A DNA stretch of 64,000 nt from Bacteroidetes bacterium ADurb.Bin217 (lineage in GTDB: Bacteria; Bacteroidota; Bacteroidia; Bacteroidales; UBA1715), in NCBI GenBank assembly GCA_002069975.1, contig MWCJ01000004.1:1-64000 (forward strand), given 5' to 3'. Positions 45,061-55,230 of this stretch are shown here, one piece after another (position 1 is the stretch's first letter; every line of letters starts with the position of its first letter). The translations under genes were made by a program, and so were the position numbers. Under the pieces are notes generated by a model that was not told the DNA's origin, ran no database searches, and worked only from the letters and a program-made list of their open reading frames with translations.

Positions 45061-45691
45061 GATTACAACTGAACAAATAATTGCCGAACATTTATTGCAA
45101 ATTAACGCAATAAAATTACAACCTGCAAATCCTTTTACATGGGCAAGCGGTTGGAAGTCGCCAATATATTGCGATAATCGCAAAACATTATCGTATCCTG
45201 CAATCAGAAAAGTTATAGCACAATCGTTTGCACATCAAATAAAACAACTGTATCCACAAGCTCAAGTAATTGCCGGTGTCGCTACCGGTGCTATTGCAGT
45301 GGGTGTGCTTGCTGCCGAAGAATTAAATCTTCCTTTTATTTATGTTCGTTCATCGTCAAAAGCTCATGGACTTACAAATATGATTGAAGGCTATTATGAA
45401 CAAGGACAACAGGTAGTTGTAATAGAAGATTTAATTTCGACCGGAGGTAGTAGTCTTAAAGCTGTGGAAGCACTTCGCGAAGCAGGCTGTAACGTTTTAG
45501 GCATGCTTGCAATTTTTACGTATGGATTTGATACTGCAATGCAAAATTTTGTTCAAGCACAGTGTCCTTTACATACATTAAGTAATTATAATGCATTAAT
45601 TTCGTTGGCTATAGAAAAGAAATATATTACACAAGAACACCTTGCCAGTTTGCAAGAATGGCGAAAAAATCCCGAAATTTGGGGTAAATAA
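45059..45691 (+). CDS. pyrE: orotate phosphoribosyltransferase
   Basis: 210 residues. It makes orotidine monophosphate from orotate and PRPP. The PRPP loop VVVIEDLISTGGSS (about 120-133) and FTWASGWKSPIYCDNRKTLSYP near the N-terminus are diagnostic. It starts within the NUDIX start codon on the other strand. gldA follows 19 bases later and could share the transcript. Confidence 0.95.
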   Translation: MITTEQIIAEHLLQINAIKLQPANPFTWASGWKSPIYCDNRKTLSYPAIRKVIAQSFAHQIKQLYPQAQVIAGVATGAIAVGVLAAEELNLPFIYVRSSSKAHGLTNMIEGYYEQGQQVVVIEDLISTGGSSLKAVEALREAGCNVLGMLAIFTYGFDTAMQNFVQAQCPLHTLSNYNALISLAIEKKYITQEHLASLQEWRKNPEIWGK

Positions 45692-45710
45692 TTTGTGATA
45701 CTTAATAATT

Positions 45711-46625
45711 ATGTCAATACATATACAAAATCTAACAAAATCATTTGGAACCCAAAAAGCGGTAGATTCTATTTCGTTTGATGTTTCTAAAGGCGAAATT
45801 GTAGGTTTTATAGGTCCTAATGGTGCCGGAAAATCTACCACCATGAAAATAATTACCGGATTTATTTCTGATTTTGAAGGTAGTGTTGAGGTAAATGGAT
45901 TAGATGTTCGTTCGCATGCTTTAGAAGTTAAAAAAACTATAGGTTATTTGCCCGAACATAATCCATTGTATGTAGACATGTATGTGAGCGAATATTTATC
46001 ATTTATAGCACGTATGTTTGCAATACCGGGAAATATTAAAAAACACATAGATCACACTATAGAAATTACCGGATTGCAAGCCGAACAACATAAAAAAATT
46101 ACTGCATTATCTAAAGGGTATCGTCAACGAGTTGGATTAGCGTCGGTGCTTATTCACAATCCGCAAGTACTTATACTCGACGAGCCTACTACCGGACTCG
46201 ACCCAAATCAAATAGTTGAAATACGAAATGTTATAGCCGAAGTTGGAAAAGAAAAAACGGTAATACTTTCGACTCATATTATGCAAGAAGTTGAAGCTAT
46301 TTGCAACAGGGTAATTATTATAAATAAAGGTGTTATAGTTGCTAACAACGACTCACAAACTATAAAAAAATCGCACGAAAGTAAAGGAACAATTTCTGTA
46401 GAATTTTTAGAAACTTGTTCACAAGAATTACTCGCTCACATACCTATGGTTGATGAATTAGTGCAGGTAAGTGCTACCCAATGGCTCATAAAACCAATTG
46501 AAAATGTGGATATTCGACAAAATATATTTAATTTTGCTGTTCAAAAGAACTTAACGGTTCTTGCAATGCAATTCCAAGAAAAAACCTTGGAAGAAGTTTT
46601 TCAAGAGCTTACTAAAAAAACATAA
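45711..46625 (+). CDS. gldA: GldA-like ABC transporter ATP-binding protein
   Basis: 304 residues. Walker A GPNGAGKST (about 35-43), signature LSKGYRQRVGLA, and Walker B VLILDEPTTGLD are all present. The whole-length pattern, including the C-terminal 80-residue extension, matches GldA, the ATPase of the GldAFG transporter associated with gliding in Flavobacterium. GldF and GldG are not in the window, so a generic ABC exporter is the alternative. It lies between pyrE and the MltD-like gene (11 bases). Confidence 0.7.
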   Translation: MSIHIQNLTKSFGTQKAVDSISFDVSKGEIVGFIGPNGAGKSTTMKIITGFISDFEGSVEVNGLDVRSHALEVKKTIGYLPEHNPLYVDMYVSEYLSFIARMFAIPGNIKKHIDHTIEITGLQAEQHKKITALSKGYRQRVGLASVLIHNPQVLILDEPTTGLDPNQIVEIRNVIAEVGKEKTVILSTHIMQEVEAICNRVIIINKGVIVANNDSQTIKKSHESKGTISVEFLETCSQELLAHIPMVDELVQVSATQWLIKPIENVDIRQNIFNFAVQKNLTVLAMQFQEKTLEEVFQELTKKT

Positions 46626-46636
46626 AATAAATACAT

Positions 46637-48235
46637 ATGAAGAGATTAGGTGTCTTGCTTGCAAGTTTATTTTTAAGTTGTATTGCATTTAGTCAAGAAG
46701 ATACTACATCATTGGCAGAACTCATTGAAGATACACTTATCATTGCCGAAGTAGAACCCGATGATTTTTCTGAAATATTATCAGATACTGTTATTTTTAC
46801 TCAATTTAATACCAATTTAGATAAATTAGTAAATCTTTGGTATGTACAAAAATCAGAGTATTGGAAATATACAAATCGTCCGGTATTGAGCAAAGACACG
46901 GCATATGTACCTAATTTTAGCCCCGAAATTTATAAAAAACGGATAGACAATATGGTTTCTATTGTACCTCTTACGTATAACGATCAGGTGCAAGCGTTTA
47001 TAAATCTCTATGCTTTACGCAAACGCGACAGGGTAGAAATAATGTTGGGACTCGCAGAATACTACTTTCCTATGTTTGAAGAAATTCTCGATGCACACAA
47101 CGTTCCGTTGGAGTTAAAATATTTGGCAATCATAGAATCTGCACTTAATCCACGAGCTACATCGCCGGTGGGTGCAGGTGGATTGTGGCAATTTATGCCG
47201 GCTACCGGAAGAATGTATAAATTACACATTACATCATTTGTGGACGACCGTCGCGACCCATATAAATCGACTCATGCAGCTGCAAAATATTTAAAATATT
47301 TACATGGAATGTTCAACGATTGGTTACTTGCCATAGCTGCATATAATTGTGGTCCGGGGAATGTTCGTAAAGCAATAACTCGTTCGGGTGGTAAAACAAA
47401 TTTTTGGGAAATTTTTCCTTATTTACCCCGCGAAACTCGAGGATATGTTCCGGCATTTATAGCTGCCTATTACGTATTTGAACATCATAAAGAACATAAT
47501 TTGTATCCGCGAGAAATTACCTTTCCGGAAATTACCGATACATTAATGGTAACCCAACAATTACATTTGCAACAAATTTCAGAGGTTCTGAACATTCCGC
47601 TGCAAATGTTGCAAGACATAAATCCACAGTATAAAGTTGGCGTAATTCCGCGGTCCGAAGTCGGAAATGCATTATATTTACCTGTTGAATATGTTACTCC
47701 ATTTTTACTTTTTCAAGATTCTATAATTGCATATAAAGATTCAGTATTTATACATAATCCTGTTGTTGCAAAACAAGAAACAACTATTTCGACTCATTCA
47801 AACAGTAAAACTCAGGTATACTATTATGTAAAAAAAGGCGATAATTTAAGCCTCATTGCTCAATGGTACGATGTAAATGTGCAAGATATTAAAAAGTGGA
47901 ATCGGCTTTCGGGTAATTCTTTAAGTGTCGGAAAAAAATTAACGATTCAAGTACCTGCTCATAAAAAGGACTATTATTCAAAAATTACATCGATGAGCTA
48001 TGCTCAAAAGCAACGATTAGGTTCGTCGTCTTCACAAGTAGCTTCACAAAAAAAAGTTAGTTCGAGCTCAAAAAAATCTTCATATACCTATCATACGGTT
48101 AGAAAAGGTGAAACGTTGTGGGCAATTTCTCAAAAATACGACAATGTAAGTCTCGATGATATTTTACAAATGAATGGACTTACTACCAAATCAAAGATTA
48201 CACCCGGCATGAAAATCAAAATTAAAACAATGTAA
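46637..48235 (+). CDS. MltD-like lytic transglycosylase with two LysM domains
   Basis: 532 residues. A signal peptide ends at AFS-QE. A soluble glucosaminidase-like SLT domain (about 145-270) has catalytic Glu167 in IIESALNP, followed by GAGGLWQFMP and AAYNCGPGNV. Two LysM peptidoglycan-binding repeats follow (about 394-436, YYVKKGDNLSLIAQ; and 484-530, YHTVRKGETLWAIS), joined by a Ser/Lys-rich linker. It cleaves glycan strands of peptidoglycan in the periplasm. It is 11 bases after gldA and 13 before asnB. Confidence 0.92.
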   Translation: MKRLGVLLASLFLSCIAFSQEDTTSLAELIEDTLIIAEVEPDDFSEILSDTVIFTQFNTNLDKLVNLWYVQKSEYWKYTNRPVLSKDTAYVPNFSPEIYKKRIDNMVSIVPLTYNDQVQAFINLYALRKRDRVEIMLGLAEYYFPMFEEILDAHNVPLELKYLAIIESALNPRATSPVGAGGLWQFMPATGRMYKLHITSFVDDRRDPYKSTHAAAKYLKYLHGMFNDWLLAIAAYNCGPGNVRKAITRSGGKTNFWEIFPYLPRETRGYVPAFIAAYYVFEHHKEHNLYPREITFPEITDTLMVTQQLHLQQISEVLNIPLQMLQDINPQYKVGVIPRSEVGNALYLPVEYVTPFLLFQDSIIAYKDSVFIHNPVVAKQETTISTHSNSKTQVYYYVKKGDNLSLIAQWYDVNVQDIKKWNRLSGNSLSVGKKLTIQVPAHKKDYYSKITSMSYAQKQRLGSSSSQVASQKKVSSSSKKSSYTYHTVRKGETLWAISQKYDNVSLDDILQMNGLTTKSKITPGMKIKIKTM

Positions 48236-48248
48236 TTTTTGAATATTC

Positions 48249-50105
48249 ATGTGTGGAATTGCCGGATATTATTCACTTACTGGAGTTTTTCAAACGCATG
48301 AATTACAACGTATGGGACATGCACTTGCTCATCGTGGTCCCGATGCCGATGGTTTCTTCTCCGATTCTATTGTTGGGTTAGCTCATCGTCGTTTAAAAAT
48401 TCTCGATTTATCGCAAGAGGCAAACCAGCCAATGTTTACAGACAATAAGCAGCACACAATTGTATACAATGGCGAAGTGTATAATTATAATGATTTACGT
48501 CGCGAATATCAAATACCTGTACATACAAGTTCCGATACCGAAATTATTCTTCATTTGCTCGCTAACAAAGGCATACAAGCCTGCAACGAGTTCAATGGGA
48601 TGTTTGCCATAGCATGGTACAACTGCGAAAAACAAACACTTAGCCTTATTCGCGACCGAATGGGAATAAAACCGCTTTTTTATTTTTGGGATGGGCACAA
48701 TTTTGCGTTTGCTTCGGAAATTAAAGCCTTATTACAACTGTCGTATGTTATGCAACACACATCGTTTAATCAACGGGCTTTACAAGAGTTTCTGCATGTG
48801 GGGTATTCGGGTATTGAAGAAACTTTTTATACTAATATTTATAAACTTCCTGCCGGGTCTGCACTTACTATTCACAATACGAGTATACATATCGAAAAAT
48901 TTTGGGATATTCATTCAAAAATTCAACCCGAACCAATTACCAATTATTATCAAGCAAAAGAAACATTACGAGATTTAATAGAAGCATCGGTTCGCTATAG
49001 ACTCAAAAGTGATGTGCCATATGGAACATTTTTAAGTGGTGGTATCGATTCTTCGTTGGTAACAGCTGTAGCACAAAGAAATATAAGCGGAAAACTAAAA
49101 ACCTTTACTATTGCTTTTGCCGATAGTAAATATAACGAAGCCGAACATGCTCGGAAAGTTGCTGATTTTTTAGGCACCGACCATACCGAATTGCTCGTAA
49201 CTCAAGCCGATGCTATTCGACTTGCTCATGATATGCTTACTGTTTACGACGAGCCGTATGCCGACTCTTCTGCTATTCCTACAATGATGGTATCACAACT
49301 TGCTCGTTCTCAAGTTACCATGACACTTTCGGGCGATGGTGGCGATGAACTCTTTATGGGATATGGTGCATACACTTGGGCTCAACGATTGCAAAATCCA
49401 TGGCTACAAACATTTCGCAAACCAATATCGTTTGCTATGAAGCAAGGTAACGATCGTTTGAAACGGGTAGGAGAATTAATTAATTATCCTTCAGAAGCTC
49501 ACAAACCAAGTCATATTTTTTCGCAAGAACAAGGGTTTTTTAGTCGGAGCGAAATTGCTGATTTGCTCGCCAACTACAGCGAAGATTCTATACAATTGGA
49601 AGAATATTTCAATGTAGCTCGTCATCTGAGCGTACGAGAAAACCAAGCTTTTTTTGATATGAATTATTATTTACGCGAAGATTTACTTACCAAAGTTGAC
49701 CGTGCGTCAATGAGGTATTCGTTGGAGTCGCGTGTGCCACTGCTCGATTACAATATTGTAGAATTTGCATTACATGTAGATGAATCATTAAAAATAAAAG
49801 ATAATTCGCATAAATATCTCCTCAAACAAGTACTATACGACTATGTTCCTGCAGAATTGTTTCAACGTCCCAAATGGGGTTTTTCAATTCCCTTACAAAC
49901 ATGGTTGCGTACCGATTTGCAATTTCTTATACACGATTATTTAAATGAAGATTGTATAAAAAAACACGGAATTTTTAAACCTCACAAAGTAAAACAATTG
50001 GTACAAAGATTTTTGTTGCACAATCAACATCATGTATACAATAGAATTTGGTGTATGATTTTGGTGCAACGGTTTATGGAAGAAAATTTTTGTAAAAAAC
50101 AGTAA
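48249..50105 (+). CDS. asnB: asparagine synthetase, glutamine-hydrolysing
   Basis: 618 residues. The N-terminal glutaminase starts at Cys2 (MCGIAGYY), and the synthetase half has the ATP loop LSGGIDSSLV (about 258-267). Homologues of this length occur both as the amino-acid biosynthetic enzyme and as amidotransferases in surface-polysaccharide clusters. The glycosyltransferase that starts 3 bases later favours the second role, but sequence alone cannot decide. Confidence 0.88.
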   Translation: MCGIAGYYSLTGVFQTHELQRMGHALAHRGPDADGFFSDSIVGLAHRRLKILDLSQEANQPMFTDNKQHTIVYNGEVYNYNDLRREYQIPVHTSSDTEIILHLLANKGIQACNEFNGMFAIAWYNCEKQTLSLIRDRMGIKPLFYFWDGHNFAFASEIKALLQLSYVMQHTSFNQRALQEFLHVGYSGIEETFYTNIYKLPAGSALTIHNTSIHIEKFWDIHSKIQPEPITNYYQAKETLRDLIEASVRYRLKSDVPYGTFLSGGIDSSLVTAVAQRNISGKLKTFTIAFADSKYNEAEHARKVADFLGTDHTELLVTQADAIRLAHDMLTVYDEPYADSSAIPTMMVSQLARSQVTMTLSGDGGDELFMGYGAYTWAQRLQNPWLQTFRKPISFAMKQGNDRLKRVGELINYPSEAHKPSHIFSQEQGFFSRSEIADLLANYSEDSIQLEEYFNVARHLSVRENQAFFDMNYYLREDLLTKVDRASMRYSLESRVPLLDYNIVEFALHVDESLKIKDNSHKYLLKQVLYDYVPAELFQRPKWGFSIPLQTWLRTDLQFLIHDYLNEDCIKKHGIFKPHKVKQLVQRFLLHNQHHVYNRIWCMILVQRFMEENFCKKQ

Positions 50106-50108
50106 TTC

Positions 50109-51344
50109 ATGAATCCATCGGTATTATATATTTCGTACGACGGCATGACCGACAATTTGGGGCAATCGCAAGTAATCCCATATCTTATAGGTTTACAAAA
50201 ACGTGGATATCGCATTCATATTCTCAGTTGCGAAAAACCACAAGTATTTGCTCATCGTAACAATCATATTGCGAAATTGTTGCAAAAAAATTCCATTGAA
50301 TGGTACCCAATTCCTTATACAGCTAAACCTGCTGTAATTTCTACTTTATATGATATTAAACAATTACAACGTGAGGCTATTCAGATAATTCGTAATCATA
50401 ATATTCAACTTATTCACTGTCGAAGTTATATAGCTGCTCAAGTTGGGTTATATTGTAAGAAAAAATTTAATATTCCTTGGATATTCGATATGCGTGGATT
50501 TTGGGCAGACGAACGTATCGACGGGGGTATATGGAATATGAAAAATCCCGTATTCAAATCAATTTACCGACATTTTAAACAACTCGAAAAAAAATATATT
50601 GCTCAGACGTCGCATATTATAAGTTTAACAAATGCAGGCAAACACGAAATTGAAACTTGGAAAATTCACAAAAAATATCCTACACCTATTACGGTAATTC
50701 CTTGTTGTGCCGACTTGGAACATTTTAATAATACACGAATTTCTAAGCAAAAACTTGATGAATTACGAACTTCACTATCAATTCCGGCATCTCATTTTGT
50801 GTTAAGTTATTTGGGGTCGTTTGGCACATGGTATATGACCGACGAAATGTTTGATTTTTTCAAAGTACTTATAGACACACAATCGAATGCCATATTTCTG
50901 TGCATTACACCCGATTCGCCACATGTACTCGAAAAAATTGCTCGAAAAAAACAAATTCCTCTTTCGGCTCTTCGTATAGTAAAAGCAAACCGCGAGGATG
51001 TTCCCCTGTATGCATCGCTTTCGAATTGGTCTATTTTCTTTATAAAACCATTGTATTCCAAGAAAGCATCGTCGCCTACTAAAATGGGCGAATTGTTAGG
51101 ATTAGGAATCCCGTTAGTTTGTAATGCAGGCGTAGGCGATGTAGATACAATAATGCAAGACTGTACTCAAGGGTATGTAATTAGCAACTATAATTCGCAA
51201 GAATATGCACGTACCATTGATTCTATGTTTACACACACTATAATAGATACTCAACAATTACACAATGTAGCATGTTCATATTATTCCCTTCAAAAAGGCA
51301 TTGAAGCTTATGAAGGAGTATATAGAGCAGTTTTAAAAATCTGA
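50109..51344 (+). CDS. glycosyltransferase family 4 protein
   Basis: 411 residues. A GT-B fold: N-terminal NLGQSQVIPYLIGLQKRGY typical of GT4 enzymes, and a C-terminal nucleotide-sugar site with YSKKASSPTKMGELLGLGIPLVCN (about 315-340), where the usual E-x7-E is partly kept. It transfers a sugar to a surface-glycan intermediate at the cytoplasmic face. It starts 3 bases after asnB ends, so the two are translationally coupled. It ends a long + strand run that may start at pyrE. Confidence 0.85.
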   Translation: MNPSVLYISYDGMTDNLGQSQVIPYLIGLQKRGYRIHILSCEKPQVFAHRNNHIAKLLQKNSIEWYPIPYTAKPAVISTLYDIKQLQREAIQIIRNHNIQLIHCRSYIAAQVGLYCKKKFNIPWIFDMRGFWADERIDGGIWNMKNPVFKSIYRHFKQLEKKYIAQTSHIISLTNAGKHEIETWKIHKKYPTPITVIPCCADLEHFNNTRISKQKLDELRTSLSIPASHFVLSYLGSFGTWYMTDEMFDFFKVLIDTQSNAIFLCITPDSPHVLEKIARKKQIPLSALRIVKANREDVPLYASLSNWSIFFIKPLYSKKASSPTKMGELLGLGIPLVCNAGVGDVDTIMQDCTQGYVISNYNSQEYARTIDSMFTHTIIDTQQLHNVACSYYSLQKGIEAYEGVYRAVLKI

Positions 51345-51600
51345 AGATACTGACAGATTTGATATTCAAAGGTTCAAAATCTTTCAACATCCGTATGTAA
51401 AGCCTATCCGATATAATCTCAAATAGGAATTATTTTTCAAATGCAGAGTAGGATACATTCGATTTCTTTTAAGACACTTTAGCCTTAATATCTTAGCTTT
51501 TTGGATGAGCTTTATAAAATGTCTTATAATTTGGGATAAAAGAATCTGAAAAAATTTCTCAAATTAAAAAAAAAATCGAAATTTGCGATAATAATTAATA
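51345..51600. other. AT-rich spacer upstream of leuB repeats
   Basis: No gene is supported. Two very short frames (14-15 codons near 51440 and 51505) lack leucine-rich codons, so I see no leader peptide for leuB here. No full promoter pair was found by eye. Confidence 0.4.
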
Positions 51601-51672
51601 AGGGTGTAAAGGTAAATGGGTATAGAGGTATAAGGGTGTAAAGGTAAATGGGTATAGAGGTGTAAGGGTGTA
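51601..51672 (+). repeat. 32-base G-rich tandem repeat, 2.3 copies
   Basis: Two near-identical 32-base units start at 51601 and 51633 with the words AGGGTGTAAAGG, TAAATGGG and TATAGAGG, and a third partial unit starts at 51665. It is complementary in style to the C-rich octamers that follow. Confidence 0.85.
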
Positions 51673-51679
51673 ATCCCAA

Positions 51680-51751
51680 CCCCTAAACCCTTAAACCTTT
51701 AAACCCCTAAACCTTTAAACCCCTAAACCCTTAAACCTTTAAACTTCTAAA
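51680..51751 (+). repeat. nine octamers CCYYTAAA directly before leuB
   Basis: Nine consecutive octamers: CCCCTAAA, CCCTTAAA, CCTTTAAA, CCCCTAAA, CCTTTAAA, CCCCTAAA, CCCTTAAA, CCTTTAAA, CTTCTAAA. The array ends 10 bases before the leuB ATG. With the G-rich units upstream it can form a long imperfect hairpin (AGGGTGTAAAGG against CCTTTAAACCC). Confidence 0.85.
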
Positions 51752-51761
51752 CCAATAACAA

Positions 51762-52826
51762 ATGAAAAAAAATATAGCAGTATTAGCCGGCGATGGAATA
51801 GGTCCGGAAGTTATTCGAGAAGCTCTCAAAGTAACAAAAGCAATTGAAAAAAAGTTTGGTCATGAATTTTCGTATACCGAAGCTATTACGGGTGCGTGTG
51901 CTATTGACGAAGTTGGAGACCCATATCCTGAATCGACTCATGCTATTTGTATGAATGCCGATGCAGTATTGTTTGGTGCAATTGGTCACCCAAAATTCGA
52001 TAACGACCCAACGGCTAAAGTTCGTCCCGAGCAAGGTTTATTGCGTATGCGTAAACAATTAGGGTTGTATGCAAATATACGCCCGGTTGAAACGTTTGAT
52101 TCGTTGTTGCACAAATCACCATTAAAAAAAGAATTGGTAGAAGGTGCTAACTTTATGTGTATTCGCGAGCTTACCGGTGGTATTTATTTTGGTGAAAAAG
52201 GCAGAAAAGACGATGGTAATACTGCATTTGATAATTGTGTGTACACTCGCGAAGAGGTAGAACGTATTTTGAAATTGGGCTACGAATATGCAATGAAACG
52301 TAACAAAAAACTTACTATAGTAGACAAAGCAAATGTACTAGAAACATCACGTTTGTGGCGTCAAATTGGTCAGGAAATGGCTCCAAAATATCCTGAGGTT
52401 GATACACAATTTATGTTTGTTGACAATGCCGCAATGCAAATTATTCAGTGGCCAAAAAATTTCGATGTTATGGTTACCGAAAATATGTTTGGCGATATAT
52501 TAACCGACGAAGCATCGGTTATTACCGGTTCTATGGGATTATTGCCATCGGCTTCAATAGGAATTCATACGAGCGTATTCGAGCCAATACATGGTTCGTA
52601 TCCACAAGCAGCAGGCAAAAATATAGCAAATCCTGTAGCAACTATACTTTCGGCTGCTATGATGTTTGAATATGCATTTGGTTTAATGCCTGAAGGAGCT
52701 TTAATTCGAAAAGCAGTAGCCGCATCGCTCGAGGAAAATGTGGTAACCGAAGATATATCGAAAGAACATGCAAAATCTACCAGTCAAGTAGGCGATTGGA
52801 TTGCACAGTTCATAGAAAAAGCATAA
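51762..52826 (+). CDS. leuB: 3-isopropylmalate dehydrogenase
   Basis: 354 residues. It oxidatively decarboxylates 3-isopropylmalate with [11 protein letters not shown] at residues 11-18, the substrate-binding [21 protein letters not shown] (three Arg) and the later [14 protein letters not shown] and EPIHGS motifs are typical. It is 14 kb from leuACD, on the other strand, and lacks a visible leader peptide, so its control must differ. Its upstream region is the repeat array, and a strong terminator follows. Confidence 0.95.
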   Translation: MKKNIAVLAGDGIGPEVIREALKVTKAIEKKFGHEFSYTEAITGACAIDEVGDPYPESTHAICMNADAVLFGAIGHPKFDNDPTAKVRPEQGLLRMRKQLGLYANIRPVETFDSLLHKSPLKKELVEGANFMCIRELTGGIYFGEKGRKDDGNTAFDNCVYTREEVERILKLGYEYAMKRNKKLTIVDKANVLETSRLWRQIGQEMAPKYPEVDTQFMFVDNAAMQIIQWPKNFDVMVTENMFGDILTDEASVITGSMGLLPSASIGIHTSVFEPIHGSYPQAAGKNIANPVATILSAAMMFEYAFGLMPEGALIRKAVAASLEENVVTEDISKEHAKSTSQVGDWIAQFIEKA

Positions 52827-52840
52827 AAAAATATAACGTA

Positions 52841-52883
52841 AAAAGGCTAAAATCGAGCAGTTTGTTAGATTTTAGCCTTTTTT
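52841..52883 (+). terminator. intrinsic terminator of leuB
   Basis: A perfect 14-base-pair stem, AAAAGGCTAAAATC (52841-52854) with GATTTTAGCCTTTT (52868-52881), a 13-base loop and a following T-run. Confidence 0.9.
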
Positions 52884-52898
52884 CTTTCTGTTTGATTG

Positions 52899-52930
52899 TT
52901 TGTAATTTCAATCATTATCATGTACTTTTG
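52899..52930 (+). promoter_or_regulatory. promoter of cysS
   Basis: TTTG at 52899-52902, 20 bases, then TACTTTTG at 52923-52930, 26 bases before the cysS ATG. It follows directly after the leuB terminator. Confidence 0.6.
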
Positions 52931-52956
52931 ACCTCCAAATAATAACAAGTTCAACT

Positions 52957-54426
52957 ATGCAAAAATTAGTAATATATAACACATTACGGAGAAAAAAAGA
53001 AGAATTTGCTCCTATTAATCCTCCGCATGTTGGAATGTACGTGTGTGGTCCAACGGTATATGGCGAAGCTCATTTAGGCCACGCTCGTCCGTCGGTTACA
53101 TTTGATGTATTGTTTCGTTATTTGCAGCATATTGGTTACAAAGTACGCTATGTTCGTAATATTACCGATGTGGGGCATTTAGAAAACGATGCCGATACAG
53201 GTGAAGATAAAATTGCTAAAAAAGCACGGTTGGAACAATTGGAACCTATGGAAATAGTGCAATTGTATACATTGAATTATCACGATTGTATGAAAGCTTT
53301 GAATGTGTTGCCGCCGAGTATAGAGCCTCGTGCATCGGGACATATTATTGAACAACAGGAATATGTACAACGAATTCTTGATAGTGGATTTGCATACGAG
53401 TCGCAAGGTTCGGTATATTTTGATGTAGAAAAATATAATAAACAACATAATTACGGAATACTTTCGGGTAGAAATATAGATGATATGCTTTCGAATACCC
53501 GAAGTTTGGACGGACAAGATGAAAAACGTGCACCATTGGATTTTGCATTGTGGAAAAAAGCAAAACCTGAACATATTATGCAGTGGAATTCGGTGTGGAG
53601 CAAAGGCTTCCCGGGTTGGCATTTAGAGTGTTCTGCTATGGGCGAAAAATATTTGGGCAAAGAATTCGATATTCACGGTGGAGGAATGGATCTTATGTTT
53701 CCGCATCACGAATGCGAAATTGCACAATCTACGGCAGCCAACGGAAAATCGGCAGTACGCTATTGGATTCATAATAATATGATTACCATAAATGGACAGA
53801 AAATGGGGAAATCCCTTGGTAATTTTATTACCTTGCAAGAACTGTTTAGTGGAAGTCACAAAATCTTGGAACAGGCATATACTCCTATGACTATTCGTTT
53901 TTTTATATTACAAGCACACTATCGCAGTACGTTGGATTTTTCAAACGAAGCATTGCAGGCTGCACAAAAAGGTATGGAGCGATTGTTACAAGGATACCAA
54001 ACTATACAAAAATTGCCCGTGTCGGTACAAAGTACTGTACAAGTAAATGAATTAAGTACAAAATGTTACGATGCTATTTCCGATGATTTGAATACACCTA
54101 TACTTATTTCGCATTTGTTTGTTGCTCTTAAAGATATTCAAGCTATAGCAGCAGGTGCCGCTACAATTACCCAAGCCGATAAAGATGTCTTGGAAAAATT
54201 GTATCGTGTATTTTTATTCGACATATTAGGCTTACAGTCGCAAGCCGACCAACAGTCAAACAATTCTGAATTGTTGCATACTGCCATTGAAATGCTTTTG
54301 CAAGCACGTTTAGATGCTAAAAAAAATAAGGATTTTGCTAAATCAGATGAAATTAGAAATACGTTGACCAATCTTGGTGTGGTAATTAAAGATACCAAAG
54401 ATGGGTATGAGTGGTCGTTGGCGTAA
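52957..54426 (+). CDS. cysS: cysteinyl-tRNA synthetase
   Basis: 489 residues. Class I synthetase: the zinc-site Cys30 is in [10 protein letters not shown], the HIGH motif appears as HLGH, the second zinc region is GWHLECSAM with HHECE, and KMSKS appears as KMGKS. The C-terminal DALR-type helical domain ends with [11 protein letters not shown]. It charges tRNA-Cys. Own promoter and terminator-bounded upstream, so likely monocistronic. Confidence 0.96.
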   Translation: MQKLVIYNTLRRKKEEFAPINPPHVGMYVCGPTVYGEAHLGHARPSVTFDVLFRYLQHIGYKVRYVRNITDVGHLENDADTGEDKIAKKARLEQLEPMEIVQLYTLNYHDCMKALNVLPPSIEPRASGHIIEQQEYVQRILDSGFAYESQGSVYFDVEKYNKQHNYGILSGRNIDDMLSNTRSLDGQDEKRAPLDFALWKKAKPEHIMQWNSVWSKGFPGWHLECSAMGEKYLGKEFDIHGGGMDLMFPHHECEIAQSTAANGKSAVRYWIHNNMITINGQKMGKSLGNFITLQELFSGSHKILEQAYTPMTIRFFILQAHYRSTLDFSNEALQAAQKGMERLLQGYQTIQKLPVSVQSTVQVNELSTKCYDAISDDLNTPILISHLFVALKDIQAIAAGAATITQADKDVLEKLYRVFLFDILGLQSQADQQSNNSELLHTAIEMLLQARLDAKKNKDFAKSDEIRNTLTNLGVVIKDTKDGYEWSLA

Positions 54427-54459
54427 GCCACATGTTGAATATGAAGGGTTTTTCTATAA

Positions 54460-54479
54460 TTACGTTGAACTGATGTTAT
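54460..54479. repeat. short imperfect palindromic intergenic element, copy 2
   Basis: TTACGTTGAACTGATGTTAT, 16 of 20 bases identical to 6453-6472. The preceding TGAAGGGTT also resembles TGAAGAGTT before copy 1. It lies 34 bases after the cysS stop. Confidence 0.4.
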
Positions 54480-54551
54480 AATAATTTCATTCCTTTGGGA
54501 TTAATCGGGTGTTTGGTAAATTAATGTAAATTTTTATGTTGAATTTTATTC

Positions 54552-54575
54552 GACCTTGAGACACTCAGACCTTCA
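54552..54575 (-). repeat. GTCT-type phrase repeat over the lolD stop codon
   Basis: On the plus strand GACCTTGAGACACTCAGACCTTCA; the final TCA is the complement of the lolD stop TGA. It resembles the GACAATGAGACATTCAGAC words at 40021-40050. Confidence 0.4.
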
Positions 54576-55229
54576 GCCAATAATATTCCCATCTTCCATA
54601 GTTATAGTTCTATCCGACAACTGGGCTAATGTACTATCGTGAGTTACAATTATAAATGTCTGATTAAACTCTTTACGAAGGGTAAAGAATAATTCATGTA
54701 ATTCGGTTTTATGTTTACTATCCAAATTTCCCGAAGGTTCATCAGCAAATATTATCGATGGTTTGTTCATGAGTGCACGTGCCACTGCTACACGTTGTTG
54801 CTCGCCACCCGATAGTTGTGCCGGCTTATGTTCTATTCGGTGCGAAATGCCAAGAAAATCGAGCAATTCTTTTGCTCGTTTATGCGATTCGCTCATAGAT
54901 TTTCCTTGAATTAACGAAGGAATACATACATTTTCGAGAGCTGTAAATTCGGGTAATAATTGGTGAAATTGAAACACAAAACCAATATGTTCGTTACGAA
55001 ATCGAGCCAATTGTTTTTCTTTGAGTTTTGATATTTCGGTATTGAGTATTGATATATCACCACTATCGGCTTTGAGTAGTGTGCCCGCAATATGCAGTAA
55101 TGTAGTTTTGCCTGCACCGCTTTTGCCTACTATAGATACCACTTCGCCTTCTGCTATAGCTATATCTATGCCTTTAAGTACTTGTACGTCGCCAAACGAT
55201 TTATGAATCTGTGTTGTGGTAAGTATCAT
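54573..55229 (-). CDS. lolD: LolD-like lipoprotein-release ABC ATPase
   Basis: 218 residues. Walker [10 protein letters not shown] (about 35-43), signature [15 protein letters not shown] and Walker [13 protein letters not shown]. The MacB/LolD/FtsE subfamily length and pattern fit LolD, which powers lipoprotein extraction from the inner membrane; LolC/E partners are not adjacent. It begins one base after the acyltransferase gene and is the last gene of the minus-strand cluster, perhaps by read-through rather than shared function. Confidence 0.8.
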   Translation of the reverse strand: MILTTTQIHKSFGDVQVLKGIDIAIAEGEVVSIVGKSGAGKTTLLHIAGTLLKADSGDISILNTEISKLKEKQLARFRNEHIGFVFQFHQLLPEFTALENVCIPSLIQGKSMSESHKRAKELLDFLGISHRIEHKPAQLSGGEQQRVAVARALMNKPSIIFADEPSGNLDSKHKTELHELFFTLRKEFNQTFIIVTHDSTLAQLSDRTITMEDGNIIG

Positions 55230-55230
55230 G

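Noticed and set aside
51601-51751. CRISPR array or telomere-like end
   Set aside because: Units are contiguous octamers and 32-mers without unique spacers, and the sequence continues into leuB, so neither interpretation holds.
53179-53622. 147-codon minus-strand frame opposite cysS
   Set aside because: Antisense to a conserved synthetase, with composition typical of shadow frames.
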